Source: a virus
Direction: 5' to 3' (one strand)
IMG/VR virus record: IMGVR_UViG_3300009285_006554
Location: 1 to 59,395 of that record
Length of the DNA: 59,395 nt
Position numbers and translations under genes: made by a program
Part shown: piece after piece, positions 23,798-34,400 of the stretch
Position numbering within the stretch: position 1 is the first letter of the stretch
Layout of the letters: the number at the start of each line of letters is the position of its first letter
Notes under the pieces: model-generated
What the model saw: the letters and a program-made list of their open reading frames with translations, nothing else
The model's database searches: none
Told to the model about the DNA's origin: nothing

Positions 23798-24701
23798 CGC
23801 TTCCTCCCGATAGTGCTCGTTCCTTGTCACCTGAACCAGTTCCAGATCCACTATAGTTACCACCGGATAACTTGTCGAGGTCCACGACCGGCAGCTCCTC
23901 CTTGCGGATGCGGAATTTCTGGAAGGTGCGGATGGCCTCCTCGATGGCGTTGCCACTCCTCTGCAGCATCTCGTCCCCCTTGAAGAGCACGTCCATGTAG
24001 GACTTCATCATCTGTGCGTCAGCAGTGCTTGGGGGGCGGTGCTCGATCTGCAGGAGCTTGTTGTAGGCGTTCTGCATCACCCGGCGGACGGCGTCGGCGC
24101 CGTGCCAGGTGGGGGGGCCGGACAGGGACAGCACGTGGGGGAGGTGCTTCTCGGCAAGATCTGCAGGAGACGTCAGCCCCGCGTAGAGCAGGTGCCCCTT
24201 CCCCTGCAGATACCAGGACCACTCGTCCTGCCCCATGATCTGCCGGTTCCAATAGAAGTGCTGGTACACTTGGAGATTTGCCACCGTCAGACGCAAGTGG
24301 GCTCGACCCTGCAGCCGCTTGGCGATGAAGGACAGCGGGATGGTGGACAGAAGCAGCGGGTTCAGCGCCTCGAGGAGGTAGGCGTTATTACGGATCGACA
24401 TCGCGTCCTGCACGGCCGGTGTGATCGCCCACATGTCGAGGATGCGCTGCTCCTTCAGCCAGCTGTAGGTTGGGCCGTGGTCCAGATTGGTGGGCTGGTA
24501 GTCGGGGGGGAAGTCGAGATCCGCCTCTATGGAGCGCAGGTAGCCAAATCGCAGTGGGTCATTGGCTTCGCGGCTGACGTCCTCGAGGACGTCGATGCCC
24601 TCGGTGAGAAGCCGCACGCACGCCTCCCGAAAACCAAGCTGCTCATCAGAGAGAACAAACTTGATGTAGAATTTCGAGGGGCTTTCAATGCGAGCTCTCA
24701 T
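23775..24701 (-). CDS. Hypothetical helical protein in the packaging operon
   Basis: A 308-residue soluble protein, mainly helical. It starts MRARIESPSKFYIKFVLSDE, has a central aromatic helix (RLTVANLQVYQHFYWNRQIM), and ends in a Gly/Ser-rich tail (GGNYSGSGTGSGDKERALSG) that is probably flexible. It overlaps genes on both sides (four bases with the upstream one). No known family is recognised. Position between a large virion protein and the terminase suggests a role in assembly or packaging. Confidence 0.6.
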   Translation of the reverse strand: MRARIESPSKFYIKFVLSDEQLGFREACVRLLTEGIDVLEDVSREANDPLRFGYLRSIEADLDFPPDYQPTNLDHGPTYSWLKEQRILDMWAITPAVQDAMSIRNNAYLLEALNPLLLSTIPLSFIAKRLQGRAHLRLTVANLQVYQHFYWNRQIMGQDEWSWYLQGKGHLLYAGLTSPADLAEKHLPHVLSLSGPPTWHGADAVRRVMQNAYNKLLQIEHRPPSTADAQMMKSYMDVLFKGDEMLQRSGNAIEEAIRTFQKFRIRKEELPVVDLDKLSGGNYSGSGTGSGDKERALSGGSDGRKLLG

Positions 24702-26629
24702 GCATCGGGGCTGTTCGCCAACGCCTTGAGCTCTGTGATCACTCTGTTCAGGTGAACAACCCCGCGCTCCAGTGAGGAGTCGTCCACGGACAGCCCCACC
24801 CTGGAGGCGAACAGCAGCTCACACAGACGGCTCAAGGTGTTCTCCAGCTCCGGGATGGCATCGAGGAAGATGTCCACGTTCTCGGGGTTGAGGAACCCCA
24901 GGGACAGGATGTGGTCCACCGCCACGGGGTCCTGGACCATCGCCGCAAACTTGACCATGAAGGGCAGCTTGGTGGGGAAGGACCACATCTTCTTGCGCGC
25001 GGCGGTCTTGGCACGCGTGAGTCGCTCGGCCAGCAGGATCGGGGGGGTCCCGACGTCCCAGATCTCATGGCAGCGCCGCACCTCGGCCAGCTTCTCCCGG
25101 GCCTTGTTGGGGGTGTTCCCCAGGACCACGAGGTTGAAAATGGCCTCGTCCGCGTTGACCCACTCCGTGGGAAGAACCTGCGCCAGCTTCACCACCGCCG
25201 GGCCCTTGAAGCTGAAGGACCTCCCGTCGCAGATGATGTGGAGCTGCCGGCCGATGTCGTTGACCTCCGCCTGCTTGATGAAGCCGTCCGGGGACTCCAC
25301 CAGCTTGGTGTCCCCCCGCAGCGGGATGAACCCCATGTCGTCGGGGATGGCATACTTGCCGGTGGCGAGCTGGGACACCGACTTGATGTCGCTGGTGGGG
25401 TACAGGGCCACGTTCTCCCCCATGATGGTGGAGCAGTGGAACACCTTGACGCCACCCGGATCCTCCCCCTCGTGGTGTACCTCCACAGGCACAAGAGCTA
25501 CCGCACTCCCCTGCCGCGCCAGGTAGAACACCCCCAGACCCTTGGGGGGCTCGTCGATCAGCGCCGTCTCCTTCCCCACCAGGCTCCCGGCGATCTGCTC
25601 CTGCAGCGCCGACTCACTCCCGTTGCTGAACACCGCCTGGGGGAGCTGCACCCCATCCAGGTCGACCACCCGCGGGAACACCCACCCCACGAGCTCACGA
25701 CCGTCCACCGTCTTGACCCGGTACAGACCCCACGTGTCAATGGTGGAGATCTCCGCGTCGAACAGAGACTCCTTCTTGGCCACATCCGTCGATACCGTGA
25801 CGGTGTCCCCATTCTCCACGGTGCGAACCACGTCCTGCCCGACCGTTGCCACCGCCTCCGGGCGGGACAGCTCCAGCTCCTGAGCAGCGAGCGCGGCGGG
25901 GTTGGCATACTTGACCTTGAAGCTCCCCCCCACCTTGGACACCTGCACCACCGTGGGCTTAACCGCATGGGCAGCCTTGGACAGCATCGACTCCCCCACG
26001 GCGTCGGGAGGAGATCCCAGATCCCGCACGAAGGCGAGGACACCTGCGTTCTTCCGCATCTCCGGCCACACCGTCACGTTGTCGGCCATCACCTTCTCGA
26101 AGCGGACGTAGTCCTCTCGGTTCAGGGTCCCGGCGACTCGGTCGAGCAGCGAGGACGAGGCGGCCTTCCCGAACCCTCCCCCATCCCGGTCCGGGGGCAT
26201 CAGGGTGCTGACCAAGCTCCCATCCTCCCCCCCGCGGCGGGCCACCTCGAAAGTGGCCGGGCGGAACAGCGCCATGCGCAGACGGTCCTTGGTGAGGGGC
26301 CAGGCGCGCTTGTTGCTGACGAAGATGTCCAACGGAGCCAGGCGACCCTCCTTGACGACGATTGGGATGGTGGCCCGGTTCATCTGGCGCGCGTCCTCGT
26401 CCCGCGGGTTGACCGCCGTGTTGTTGGTGACCTCCAGGCCCCCCAGCGCGTAGCGCTTCTCGGGGTCCAGCTCCTTCATCACCACCCGCACCCGGTACTC
26501 CCCCAGAAATGGGTTCTGCTTGTGGGCCTCGTTGACGATCTCGGACTGCCAGTCGTTGGCGTTCTCCGACAGGCGCGCATGGGGGGCCGCCACCTTCGTG
26601 ATCGGGGTCTCGTCCAGGAAAAGGTCCAT
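24698..26629 (-). CDS. Large virion-type protein of unknown function
   Basis: A 643-residue protein. It starts MDLFLDETPITKVAAPHARL, with I-T-K-V-A close to the N terminus in the same style as other virion genes here. The middle (about residues 210-470) is beta-rich with repeated V-x-V-x-T and G-x-V-F-P-R-V-V type strands. The C-terminal 150 residues are helical (NKAREKLAEVRRCHEIWDVG). No catalytic motif or membrane span is seen. It is encoded between the baseplate spike genes and the packaging genes. A baseplate or capsid-inner component is possible; I do not recognise the family. Confidence 0.6.
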   Translation of the reverse strand: MDLFLDETPITKVAAPHARLSENANDWQSEIVNEAHKQNPFLGEYRVRVVMKELDPEKRYALGGLEVTNNTAVNPRDEDARQMNRATIPIVVKEGRLAPLDIFVSNKRAWPLTKDRLRMALFRPATFEVARRGGEDGSLVSTLMPPDRDGGGFGKAASSSLLDRVAGTLNREDYVRFEKVMADNVTVWPEMRKNAGVLAFVRDLGSPPDAVGESMLSKAAHAVKPTVVQVSKVGGSFKVKYANPAALAAQELELSRPEAVATVGQDVVRTVENGDTVTVSTDVAKKESLFDAEISTIDTWGLYRVKTVDGRELVGWVFPRVVDLDGVQLPQAVFSNGSESALQEQIAGSLVGKETALIDEPPKGLGVFYLARQGSAVALVPVEVHHEGEDPGGVKVFHCSTIMGENVALYPTSDIKSVSQLATGKYAIPDDMGFIPLRGDTKLVESPDGFIKQAEVNDIGRQLHIICDGRSFSFKGPAVVKLAQVLPTEWVNADEAIFNLVVLGNTPNKAREKLAEVRRCHEIWDVGTPPILLAERLTRAKTAARKKMWSFPTKLPFMVKFAAMVQDPVAVDHILSLGFLNPENVDIFLDAIPELENTLSRLCELLFASRVGLSVDDSSLERGVVHLNRVITELKALANSPDA

Positions 26630-26638
26630 CAGATCCTC

Positions 26639-26902
26639 CTACTTGATCAAATCGCCGGACGACGTTTCGGCCGACGACGTCAGGTGCTCTATTACGGCCT
26701 CCGCCACCGCCTCGCTGATGACTTCTGCCATTTTTGTGGGCATGTAAATAGCACCCATGGTGGTAACCACCTCCGACTTGACGGAGCCGTCCGGCTGTGT
26801 CGTCGGCACCATGGTAGCCCCGGTCACCCCATTGCTGTCCAGCGGTTTGGTAGTCAGCTTATTGAGGATGGCTGCCTTCAACCCCTTTTTACTCATCGCC
26901 AT
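26639..26902 (-). CDS. Small hypothetical protein next to the baseplate spike
   Basis: An 87-residue protein. The ATG at 26902 overlaps the TGA of the spike gene by one base (TGATG), so it is translationally coupled. It starts MAMSKKGLKAAILNKLTTKP, and the second half has an amphipathic helix (AEVISEAVAEAVIEHLTSSA). It is too short and plain for a family call. Tight coupling to the spike gene suggests a partner in baseplate assembly. Confidence 0.55.
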   Translation of the reverse strand: MAMSKKGLKAAILNKLTTKPLDSNGVTGATMVPTTQPDGSVKSEVVTTMGAIYMPTKMAEVISEAVAEAVIEHLTSSAETSSGDLIK

Positions 26903-28092
26903 CAGGGACCTACCAGTATGGTCTTGGAGACGATCTTGGCCAGCTCTGCCGCCATCTCTGCCTTCTTCGAGGGGTCGAGGTACATGACGTTAATGAGGTT
27001 CTTCAGCAGCCACGTCGTGAGCTGCACCCCGAGCACAGCCGGCTCTGTGGCGTTGATCCCGATGTTGACGGAGGGCGCCTTGAGTGTGTAGGCGCCCTTG
27101 ACCACAGTAGTGCTCACCCCGGAAACATCAACAGTCTGAGCGCCCTTAATGGTCTTAGTCTCCGCCCCGGATATCTCCACGGTGCGCGCGCCCCGCACGG
27201 TCAACTTGTCCAACCCTGTGACCTCCACCGTGCGCCCCATCTTGATGGTAACCGTTGTCGATCCCTGCACATCTTCGATGACGTTGCCGGACGCGGAGAT
27301 GCGCATCCGGTACTTGGGGGTCACGGAGAAGGTGCCCGCCGTGGGGTCTACGTTCGTCGGGTCGACCACCAGCTCGTAGAGGCTGGAGCTGTCCACATGC
27401 CCCAGTGCCAGCTGCACAGAGGCCTTCTTGTCGTCCACCTTGTCCCGCAGGGAGAGGCGGTAGCTGGTCCCCGCGGCCGTACCCCCCGACGTCTCTTGGC
27501 GGTCTACGGTCCAGAACAGCTCCCCGCCAGGGGTGGAGGCCCTCAAGTTCTCGGCGACGTCTCGGATCATGTTCATCACCGGGATGTAGAAGCGCTGACA
27601 CATCGCCGTGGAGCCGATCTCCAGTACCCCGCCGCGGTGTAGAACCACCCGGTTCCCGTCGCGACCGTATAGCGCGATGGACCCGGGGGTTAGCAGTCTC
27701 CGGCCACCCCGGTGGCTGGCAAACGACGTGTTCCCACCTGCTACGGTCGGGGAGGCTTCCGAGGCCTCGGCTGTGTCGTCCCCGATGAACAGCTTGGGAT
27801 CTTCCTCGGCCTTCTGCCCCTCCTTCTCCGGGACACCGACGAACCCGATGATGAAGGGGGGGTCGTTGTCCGAGGGGTAGCAGACCAGGGCCTGGGCGCC
27901 CACCTCTGGCAGGGCGTAGATGCCCTCCCCCGAGTGGTAGTGAAAATATGGTGCTGCTATCTGGAGGTTGGCGATGTCCTTTCCGTCGTACTCCGTCCTG
28001 ACGGTACACGTCCAGGCGCGGAGGTCCACGTCGATGATGGTCCCCTTCTCGATCCATGCGGACGAGTAACTATGTGTGACCGGTGGCTCCAC
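26902..28092 (-). CDS. Baseplate central spike protein (gp5/VgrG/gpV-like)
   Basis: A 396-residue protein that should form the trimeric membrane-piercing spike at the tail tip. Residues about 12-85 form an OB-fold domain (KGTIIDVDLRAWTCTVRTEY, then HYHSGEGIYALPEVGAQALV and PSDNDPPFIIGFVG), as in gp5 and Mu gp45-type spikes. A linker and a middle domain follow. Residues about 285-350 are a run of short repeats (VEVTGLDKLTVRGARTVEIS and so on), the mark of an intertwined beta-helix needle. The C-terminal 45 residues are helical rather than a PAAR-type tip. No lysozyme domain is inserted. Confidence 0.88.
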   Translation of the reverse strand: MEPPVTHSYSSAWIEKGTIIDVDLRAWTCTVRTEYDGKDIANLQIAAPYFHYHSGEGIYALPEVGAQALVCYPSDNDPPFIIGFVGVPEKEGQKAEEDPKLFIGDDTAEASEASPTVAGGNTSFASHRGGRRLLTPGSIALYGRDGNRVVLHRGGVLEIGSTAMCQRFYIPVMNMIRDVAENLRASTPGGELFWTVDRQETSGGTAAGTSYRLSLRDKVDDKKASVQLALGHVDSSSLYELVVDPTNVDPTAGTFSVTPKYRMRISASGNVIEDVQGSTTVTIKMGRTVEVTGLDKLTVRGARTVEISGAETKTIKGAQTVDVSGVSTTVVKGAYTLKAPSVNIGINATEPAVLGVQLTTWLLKNLINVMYLDPSKKAEMAAELAKIVSKTILVGP

Positions 28093-28479
28093 CTACCGGT
28101 TGTAGTACTTGTCCCCGCCGAACATCACACCGCCGGCGGCAACGGGAGCAGCCGCGGTGGCGGCCATGCCCGTAATGGGGGTCTGCTTGTGCACCTCCTT
28201 GAGGCCCGACCACGCCCGGCTGATACCCCCGGCCTCCTCCCCTGCCGCCTTGGCAGCATCGTCCGCCGCCTTGGCCCCCACCCCGTAGTGGTGCTTGAGC
28301 GTGTTGAAGAACCCGCCCTTGTTAGCGGCACCGAAGACTCGTTCACCGGCCGTCGCGGCCTCGGTGCCCGCACCGGCCAACCGAGACCAGGCGGTGAGAC
28401 CCTCCCGGACAAGGGCAGTCTTTTCAATATCCGTAAGCTCCTCGTAGAAGGCGGCCTTCATGTGTTCCCGCAGGCTCAT
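28093..28479 (-). CDS. Small virion protein with N-terminal AFYEELTDIEKTA motif
   Basis: A 128-residue protein. ATG 28479 is preferred because GAGGAGAATGCA precedes it. It begins MSLREHMKAAFYEELTDIEK, a variant of the A-F-x-D-E-L-x-K motif, followed at once by T-A. The rest is Ala/Gly-rich and ends with a hydrophobic segment (ITGMAATAAAPVAAGGVMFG) that may be a membrane anchor. It lies ten bases downstream of the RNA polymerase gene and directly before the spike gene. If the motif is a capsid-targeting signal, this places a packaged protein beside the polymerase. Confidence 0.65.
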   Translation of the reverse strand: MSLREHMKAAFYEELTDIEKTALVREGLTAWSRLAGAGTEAATAGERVFGAANKGGFFNTLKHHYGVGAKAADDAAKAAGEEAGGISRAWSGLKEVHKQTPITGMAATAAAPVAAGGVMFGGDKYYNR

Positions 28480-28489
28480 TGCATTCTCC

Positions 28490-31400
28490 TCAGTACGGTG
28501 TTTCCTTGCCGAACTCCGCCCCGTAGGCAATGCCGGGGATCGGATGTGTGCCGTGGATATTACTTGACCAGTTTCGGGCCGCGGCGTCCATCACAGTCTC
28601 GTGCAGGCGCTCCCGGTTGAGGCGGGCCATCCAGTCCGACCGCACCTCCTTCGGCATGATGTTGATGCCACGGAGGAGTGGCCTCACCTGCGCCGGAGTC
28701 TTCCCTGCCTTGGACAGGGCACGGTTGGCCTCTCGGGTCTTGGACATGGGGACGAGATCCCCGCGGATAAGATCGTGGTTATCTCCAGGGTTTTGGATCT
28801 GCCCGACGTCCGTGATCGATCGAACCACGGTCTCCACGTTGCGGCGGCGCACACCACTGGAGCCATACAGACCATATAGCGAGTCCGCCAAATAGTTCTG
28901 CACCCGGTCGAGCCCCCCCAGGGGGAGCAGCTCGTGTGGGTTGATGGGCCCTGCCGACAGGGGGTCGCCCTTCCCGACGCCGACCCCAGCGTGCAGGGGC
29001 ACCAGATTACCACTCTTGGACATGATGGATGGCACCCCGCGGCTGTGAGGTACATAGTGCTTCACCCCCGCGATGACCACGTCATGGCCGCCGGCCGGGT
29101 TCTTCACGATGGAGCCAACCTTCCCCCCGACGGTGCTCAGTGTAGCCGACCCTGGGATCTTGTCGTACATGTGGATCAACTGCTTGACCCGAACGAAGTC
29201 GTCCGTCAGCGCGGCACCCTTCCTCCCGGCGGCACCCACAGGGGCGACACCACCCTCGTGAAAGACGCGCATGGACATCTGTGTGGCCGGCTCCCCCAAA
29301 GCCTGCCCAGAGATGATGCCCACGTTGGTCCCCTTGGAGGCCTTCTCCCCATTCTCATCCAGCCCGTAGCAGGTGGCACAGATGCTGCGCCCGTGCCGGC
29401 ACTTCAGTGGGCTGCGCACCAGCACCTGAGACACCTTGTTGTTCCTCAAGCTGTCCCGCACACCAGGGGTCACGAGTGTACCTGCCGCGTAGGTTCGGCG
29501 CCCCGACTTCACAGGAGCCGCCAGGAACCGGTCCAACACCTCCTTGTCCTGGACGGGAAGGGTGATCCCCTTGCTGGTCCCACAATCGTCAGACCCGATT
29601 GTGACATCCATGATGGCGTTGTTGATCTGCTTGGAAACGTAGCCGGGCTGGCTGACGGACTGGACCTTTTGTACCACACCCTTGCGGGCGCCAGACATCG
29701 AGGTCCAGTAGTCACCCACGTCCAAGCCCTCCGAATAGGATTTCCTGATCGGCTCGGGGATGATCTCACCCTTGGCGTTCATCATGAGCATGGGGGCCGC
29801 CCGGATCTGCCGGTAGACTGGCATGGTGGGCTTGATCCCTGCATTCATCATGTGCACCAGGTTGTTGTCCTTGCCCGTGAGACCCTTCCGCAACTCTGCT
29901 TCCATCTTCTGGCTGGCCGCATCGTAGATCTGTACAATCTTCGCATCGCGCTGCTCGGCGGTGAGCCCCTGTGTTGCACGCACGGCGTCGACGGCTCGAT
30001 CTGCCGCGCGCACATGCTTGTCGCGCATCTTCTTGTCGGCCGTGATGTCCGCGAGGCCGAGAGAGAACACCGTGTTGGTGGCGTGCCTGTTGCCGATGTC
30101 CTTGAGCTTGTTGGCCACGTCGGAAAACTGATCTTTATGCTTCCGCCCTATCTCCGAGAGAAGAGAGGACTGCCTCTTCTTGTCCAGGGGGTCCCCGAAC
30201 AGGATGTCGTCTCGGAGAGGGGCCGGGACGTTGTTGGCGACCATGTGTCGCCCCACGGTAGTCCTCTTCCCCCCTATGGTGGCCACCGCGTCAACGGCCA
30301 GAGATCCGGCCGCAACCGCCTTCGCCGCCTCTGCGACCGAGGTGAAGGTCTTCTTCGTCTCCTCCCCCATGCGGGTGGCCATGTAGAGCCCCAGCCTGGA
30401 CTCCTGCGCAGGGGTGTACATCACAGCCCCCGTCGCCGGGTGGAACAGGTTGTTCGAGGGGTGCATCTTGCGCGCCTCGAGCACCGCGTCCTCCGACAGG
30501 GGGATGTAGGCGTTCATCTGGTCCCCGTCGAAGTCGGCGTTGTACCCGCTGGTGACGAGAGGGTGCACCTTGATCGCCTTCCCGCTGATGAGGCGCGGCT
30601 TGAAGGCCTGGACACCGTACTTGTGCAGGACGGGGTCCCTCTTCAACAGCATCGGCCGCTGCTCAACAACCCTCTCGAGGGCACGCATGGCCAGGGGGTC
30701 CCCATCCTTGACAGCCTGCTGGGCCTGAAGGGGGGACATCCCGCTGATGTTGCGCAGTTCGCGAACGACGAATGGCTTGTAGACCTCCATGGCTGCCCCG
30801 CGCGGGAACCCAACCTCGTCCATCCCCATCTCGGGCTCAGGAACAATAACCCCGCGGGCACTGAGGTCCTGCCGGCGCTTTATCACCTTCTTCTGGAAGA
30901 AGCCCTCGGCGGGCTTCCCACCCTTGTCCTGCCCGCGCACCACCGTCTTGCCCCGAATGACGTCCAAGATCCCTCGGTAGTCCCGGTTCAGGTAGCCCCC
31001 CAGCCCGGACAAGCTCTTGGCGGCGTCGTACATCATGGCGCGCCGCTTATCCATCTCCTCCTTCGGCAGCAGGCGGGGGTTAGCTTCTCGCATCTTCTTC
31101 GCCGCCAGGCCGAGGCCCTTGTACATCCCATTCAGGTCATCCAGGTTGATGCCCCTGTCTGGCATCAAGGACAGCGGACGCATGGAAGGGGGCATGACGG
31201 GGATTTCTTTCGCCATGTAGGCGTCGGTGGGGGTCATGCCATGTGCGTCAAGCACCCGCAGGTAGCGTACCCGGCGGTTGGCCTGGTCCAGACGGTTGCC
31301 CGTGAGGCCCGGCTTGTTGAGGGCCACCTCGGCCGCGGCCAGGTCCTTTTTCACATCGATGCGCCCCAGAAGGTGCTCGATGGCCTGGCCGAACGCTAGA

Positions 31401-34400
31401 GATCCTTTGAGCTTGCCGTCCACGATGGTCCCCGTCTTGGGGTCCACCCCCAACGACCCATCCATGATCCCCGTGAACTCCTTGTTCTTGATGCCAGCGA
31501 CCCCTACGATGGCCTGCTCGAAGATCGGGTTGGGGATGCGCTCGGGGAGGGAGATGTGTGCCCACTTCGTCCCCTCCATCCCCCCCGTCACCTTCTTGTC
31601 GAACAGCCCATGGTCCTCCTCAAGGTCCGTCCTGCCAACGATCATGCGCCCCGGGTCGCGAAGCTCCCCGTTGCTCATCTCGAGGACCTGCTTGTCCGTC
31701 ATGGGCAGCAGCGAGATCTGGTTGCCGGACTTGGTCGTGTTGATCCCCAGCCCCTTGAGGTACCCCATGAACTTGTCGTAGGCGAAGGTGGGGCGCGGGG
31801 GAGGTAGGGGGGACCCGGACTGGATTGCCGACCACAGCTCATCGTTCATGTCGGCATTGCTCTTGTAGGTCTGCATGTCCCGAATGTTGTGCGTAGCCCC
31901 GTGGGCAAGCATCGCGTACAGCCCCAGGGCATCCATGCTCTGCGCACTCGTCTTGCCACCGGATCTGGGCATCCTGTCCCGGTCATAAGCGTACCCGGGG
32001 CCCCCAGATCGTGCCGTCAGCTTCCGGCCAACCTGATGCTTCAGCTTGTGGATGTACTGCTGCCCAGCCAACGCCTGCCCAGCATTGCGCATGGTGACTG
32101 CGCCCGTGGTGGGGTCCTTCTCGGGGATGAGGATGTCCTCCTTGTCCGTCAGCCCGTGTGCCTTGAGCTCGCGCTGGATCCTCGCGGTGATGTCCTGGGT
32201 TCCGTCGAAGTTCTGCACCCGGTAGGGCTTGCCCGTCTTCTCTGCAATCTTGGAGGCCGCGGTCTCCAGCATCTGACTCAGGTTCACGCGACCAGGCACC
32301 CCCGTGGGGTTCAGTACGATGTCGAGTATCTTGCCATCCGTGGTGCGGGGCATCTCGTCATCGGGGAAGATTCCAGTCACAATACCCTTGTTCCCGTGGC
32401 GCCCGGCGACCTTGTCCCCTATCTCCGCGGGCTCTGCCGTCTTGACGTGCACCTCGGCGCGCTTACCGCGGTGTATCACGTTGGTGACCACTCCAGGGTG
32501 GTCACTCTCCCAGCGCACCGCTACGTCGTCGAAGGGCTTGATGAGGCTCTTGTGCATGCGCCCCATCATCCGAGACTCATCATCGTCCTTCTTGCGCTTT
32601 CGAAGGGCGGCGATCAGCGTATCTCCAGGCTTTACAACCTGCCCAACACGGATCACACCGTTGGGGTCCAGCTTGTCTACCTGATCTCCGGTGAGCCTGG
32701 TTCCGTAGTGGGCCACATACTTCTTCTTGTCCAGAGCGTGGTCCTCGTCCAGGTCGACGCCCTTCCGGTGCATGTGAGTGCTCGCCAGCTTCTGCGCCGC
32801 GGACTCGCTGATCACCACCCCATCCTCATAGTTGTAGCCCTTGAAGGGGAAGTATCCGGCCCGGAGATTCGTACCCAGGGCCAACTGCCCACCCCGGGTG
32901 AAGTTCGTGTCCGCTACCACCTGCTTGGCCGCGACCCGGTCCCCCACCCTCACGAGGGGCTCTGAGTGCAGGAAGCTCTTCTCGTCGTTGAGGGGGAAGT
33001 GATCGTACGTCTGGACCTCGTGCCGCTTGCCCTTGCTGTCGCGGATCACTACTGCATCGTTTTTGACGGCCACAACCTCTCCCGAGACCGGAGACCGCTG
33101 GTGGCTCTGGGCCCCCAGAAGCTCATTGAACGTCTTGGAATTGGTGGACTTGTCGATAGTGGTTTGCACCAGGGGCACCTCGCGGTGCACCAACGGGATG
33201 GCTTGCTCCATGTGACGACCGGCCATGGTGGAGCGATTGCCCGAAGTGCTCTGCATGAACGGGATGAGGTTGGAGGCGGCAGAGAAGAGCTGCGTGGGGG
33301 AGCGCATGGCATAGTCCGCGTCGGCCAGGCTGACTTGCCCCACGTCGTTTCCGGGCATGGAGGCCTTGACCTTCCCGGACGCCGTGGGGCGCCCACCCTT
33401 CCAGCGGACCTGATCCGGCATCACCACAGTGGTCTTGTGGATCTGCTCGGGGGTCACCATCTCCATCTTCCCCTTCTTCAGGTTGAACAGCGGGACGGCG
33501 ACGGTATCCCCCCGCTTCTGGGCACCCATGGCCATCTGGAGGGACACGCCGGTCTTGTCCCCCTCCGGTGTGTGCATGGGGTCCAGAACGCCGAAGTGGG
33601 AGGGGTCCACCAACTTGGCATCCTCGGAGATCCTATGCGCCGAAGTGATTCCTTTCTCCCCGGTGATGGTGGTCTTCATGGCCCCACCCAACATCTCGAG
33701 CGGGTTGACCTGATCAGGGGTGCTGGACAAAGACGTCTTGGTGAACACCACGTGGATTGGCCTGTTCAGGATGTCCGGCTGCAGGACGTCGCGCACGTTG
33801 CGCTTCCTGTCGATGTTGTTGCCTATCCTGCGCATGATCTCCTTGGAGCGGTCCGTCAGACCCTCGGAGACGTAGTCTTCCACCGCGCGGAACCGCTTGA
33901 ACATCAGGGCATCGCGCGCGTCGGGCTTCGCCTCACCCCGGCTAATCCCCAACAGTTTGCCTGCCGCGGCACTCATGGCGTGCCCGTTAACGGTGTTGAA
34001 CTTCTGCCCGAGAGTCAGCTCTGTGACGCCGGGGTCCAGCTCGGCGGTCCTCATGAACTCACGGAGGCTCTCCCGCGCCGCGTGGACATCCTCCACCTTC
34101 GAGCCGACAACAGACTTGCTGAAGGCCATCAAGGCCTTCTCCCGGTCACCCCCCTGGTTGGCCCGCAGAATTTCCGGCCCCCACTGCTTCTCCAGGTCCT
34201 TGTCCGAGACCCCCATCTCCTGGAGGAGTGGGTACAGGGGGATGCTGGCTCCAGAGGAGGACTTCCGCACGTTGAACTTCGCCGTCTTCGGGTCGAAATC
34301 CATCCGGAATCCGCCGCCCTTGAAGTTGAATTGGGACTCCAGGTCGCCGCTGTCCGTGACGCGGGAGTAGACCCCCGGGCGCAAGACCCACTGGTTGTCG

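Noticed and set aside
24911-27091. A 726-codon plus-strand frame opposite two virion genes
   Set aside because: It spans the well-ordered minus-strand genes 24698-26629 and 26639-26902 and has shadow-type composition.
28934-31399. An 821-codon plus-strand frame opposite the RNA polymerase
   Set aside because: The minus strand encodes continuous, highly conserved polymerase motifs over the same bases; the antisense product has no recognisable feature or ribosome site.
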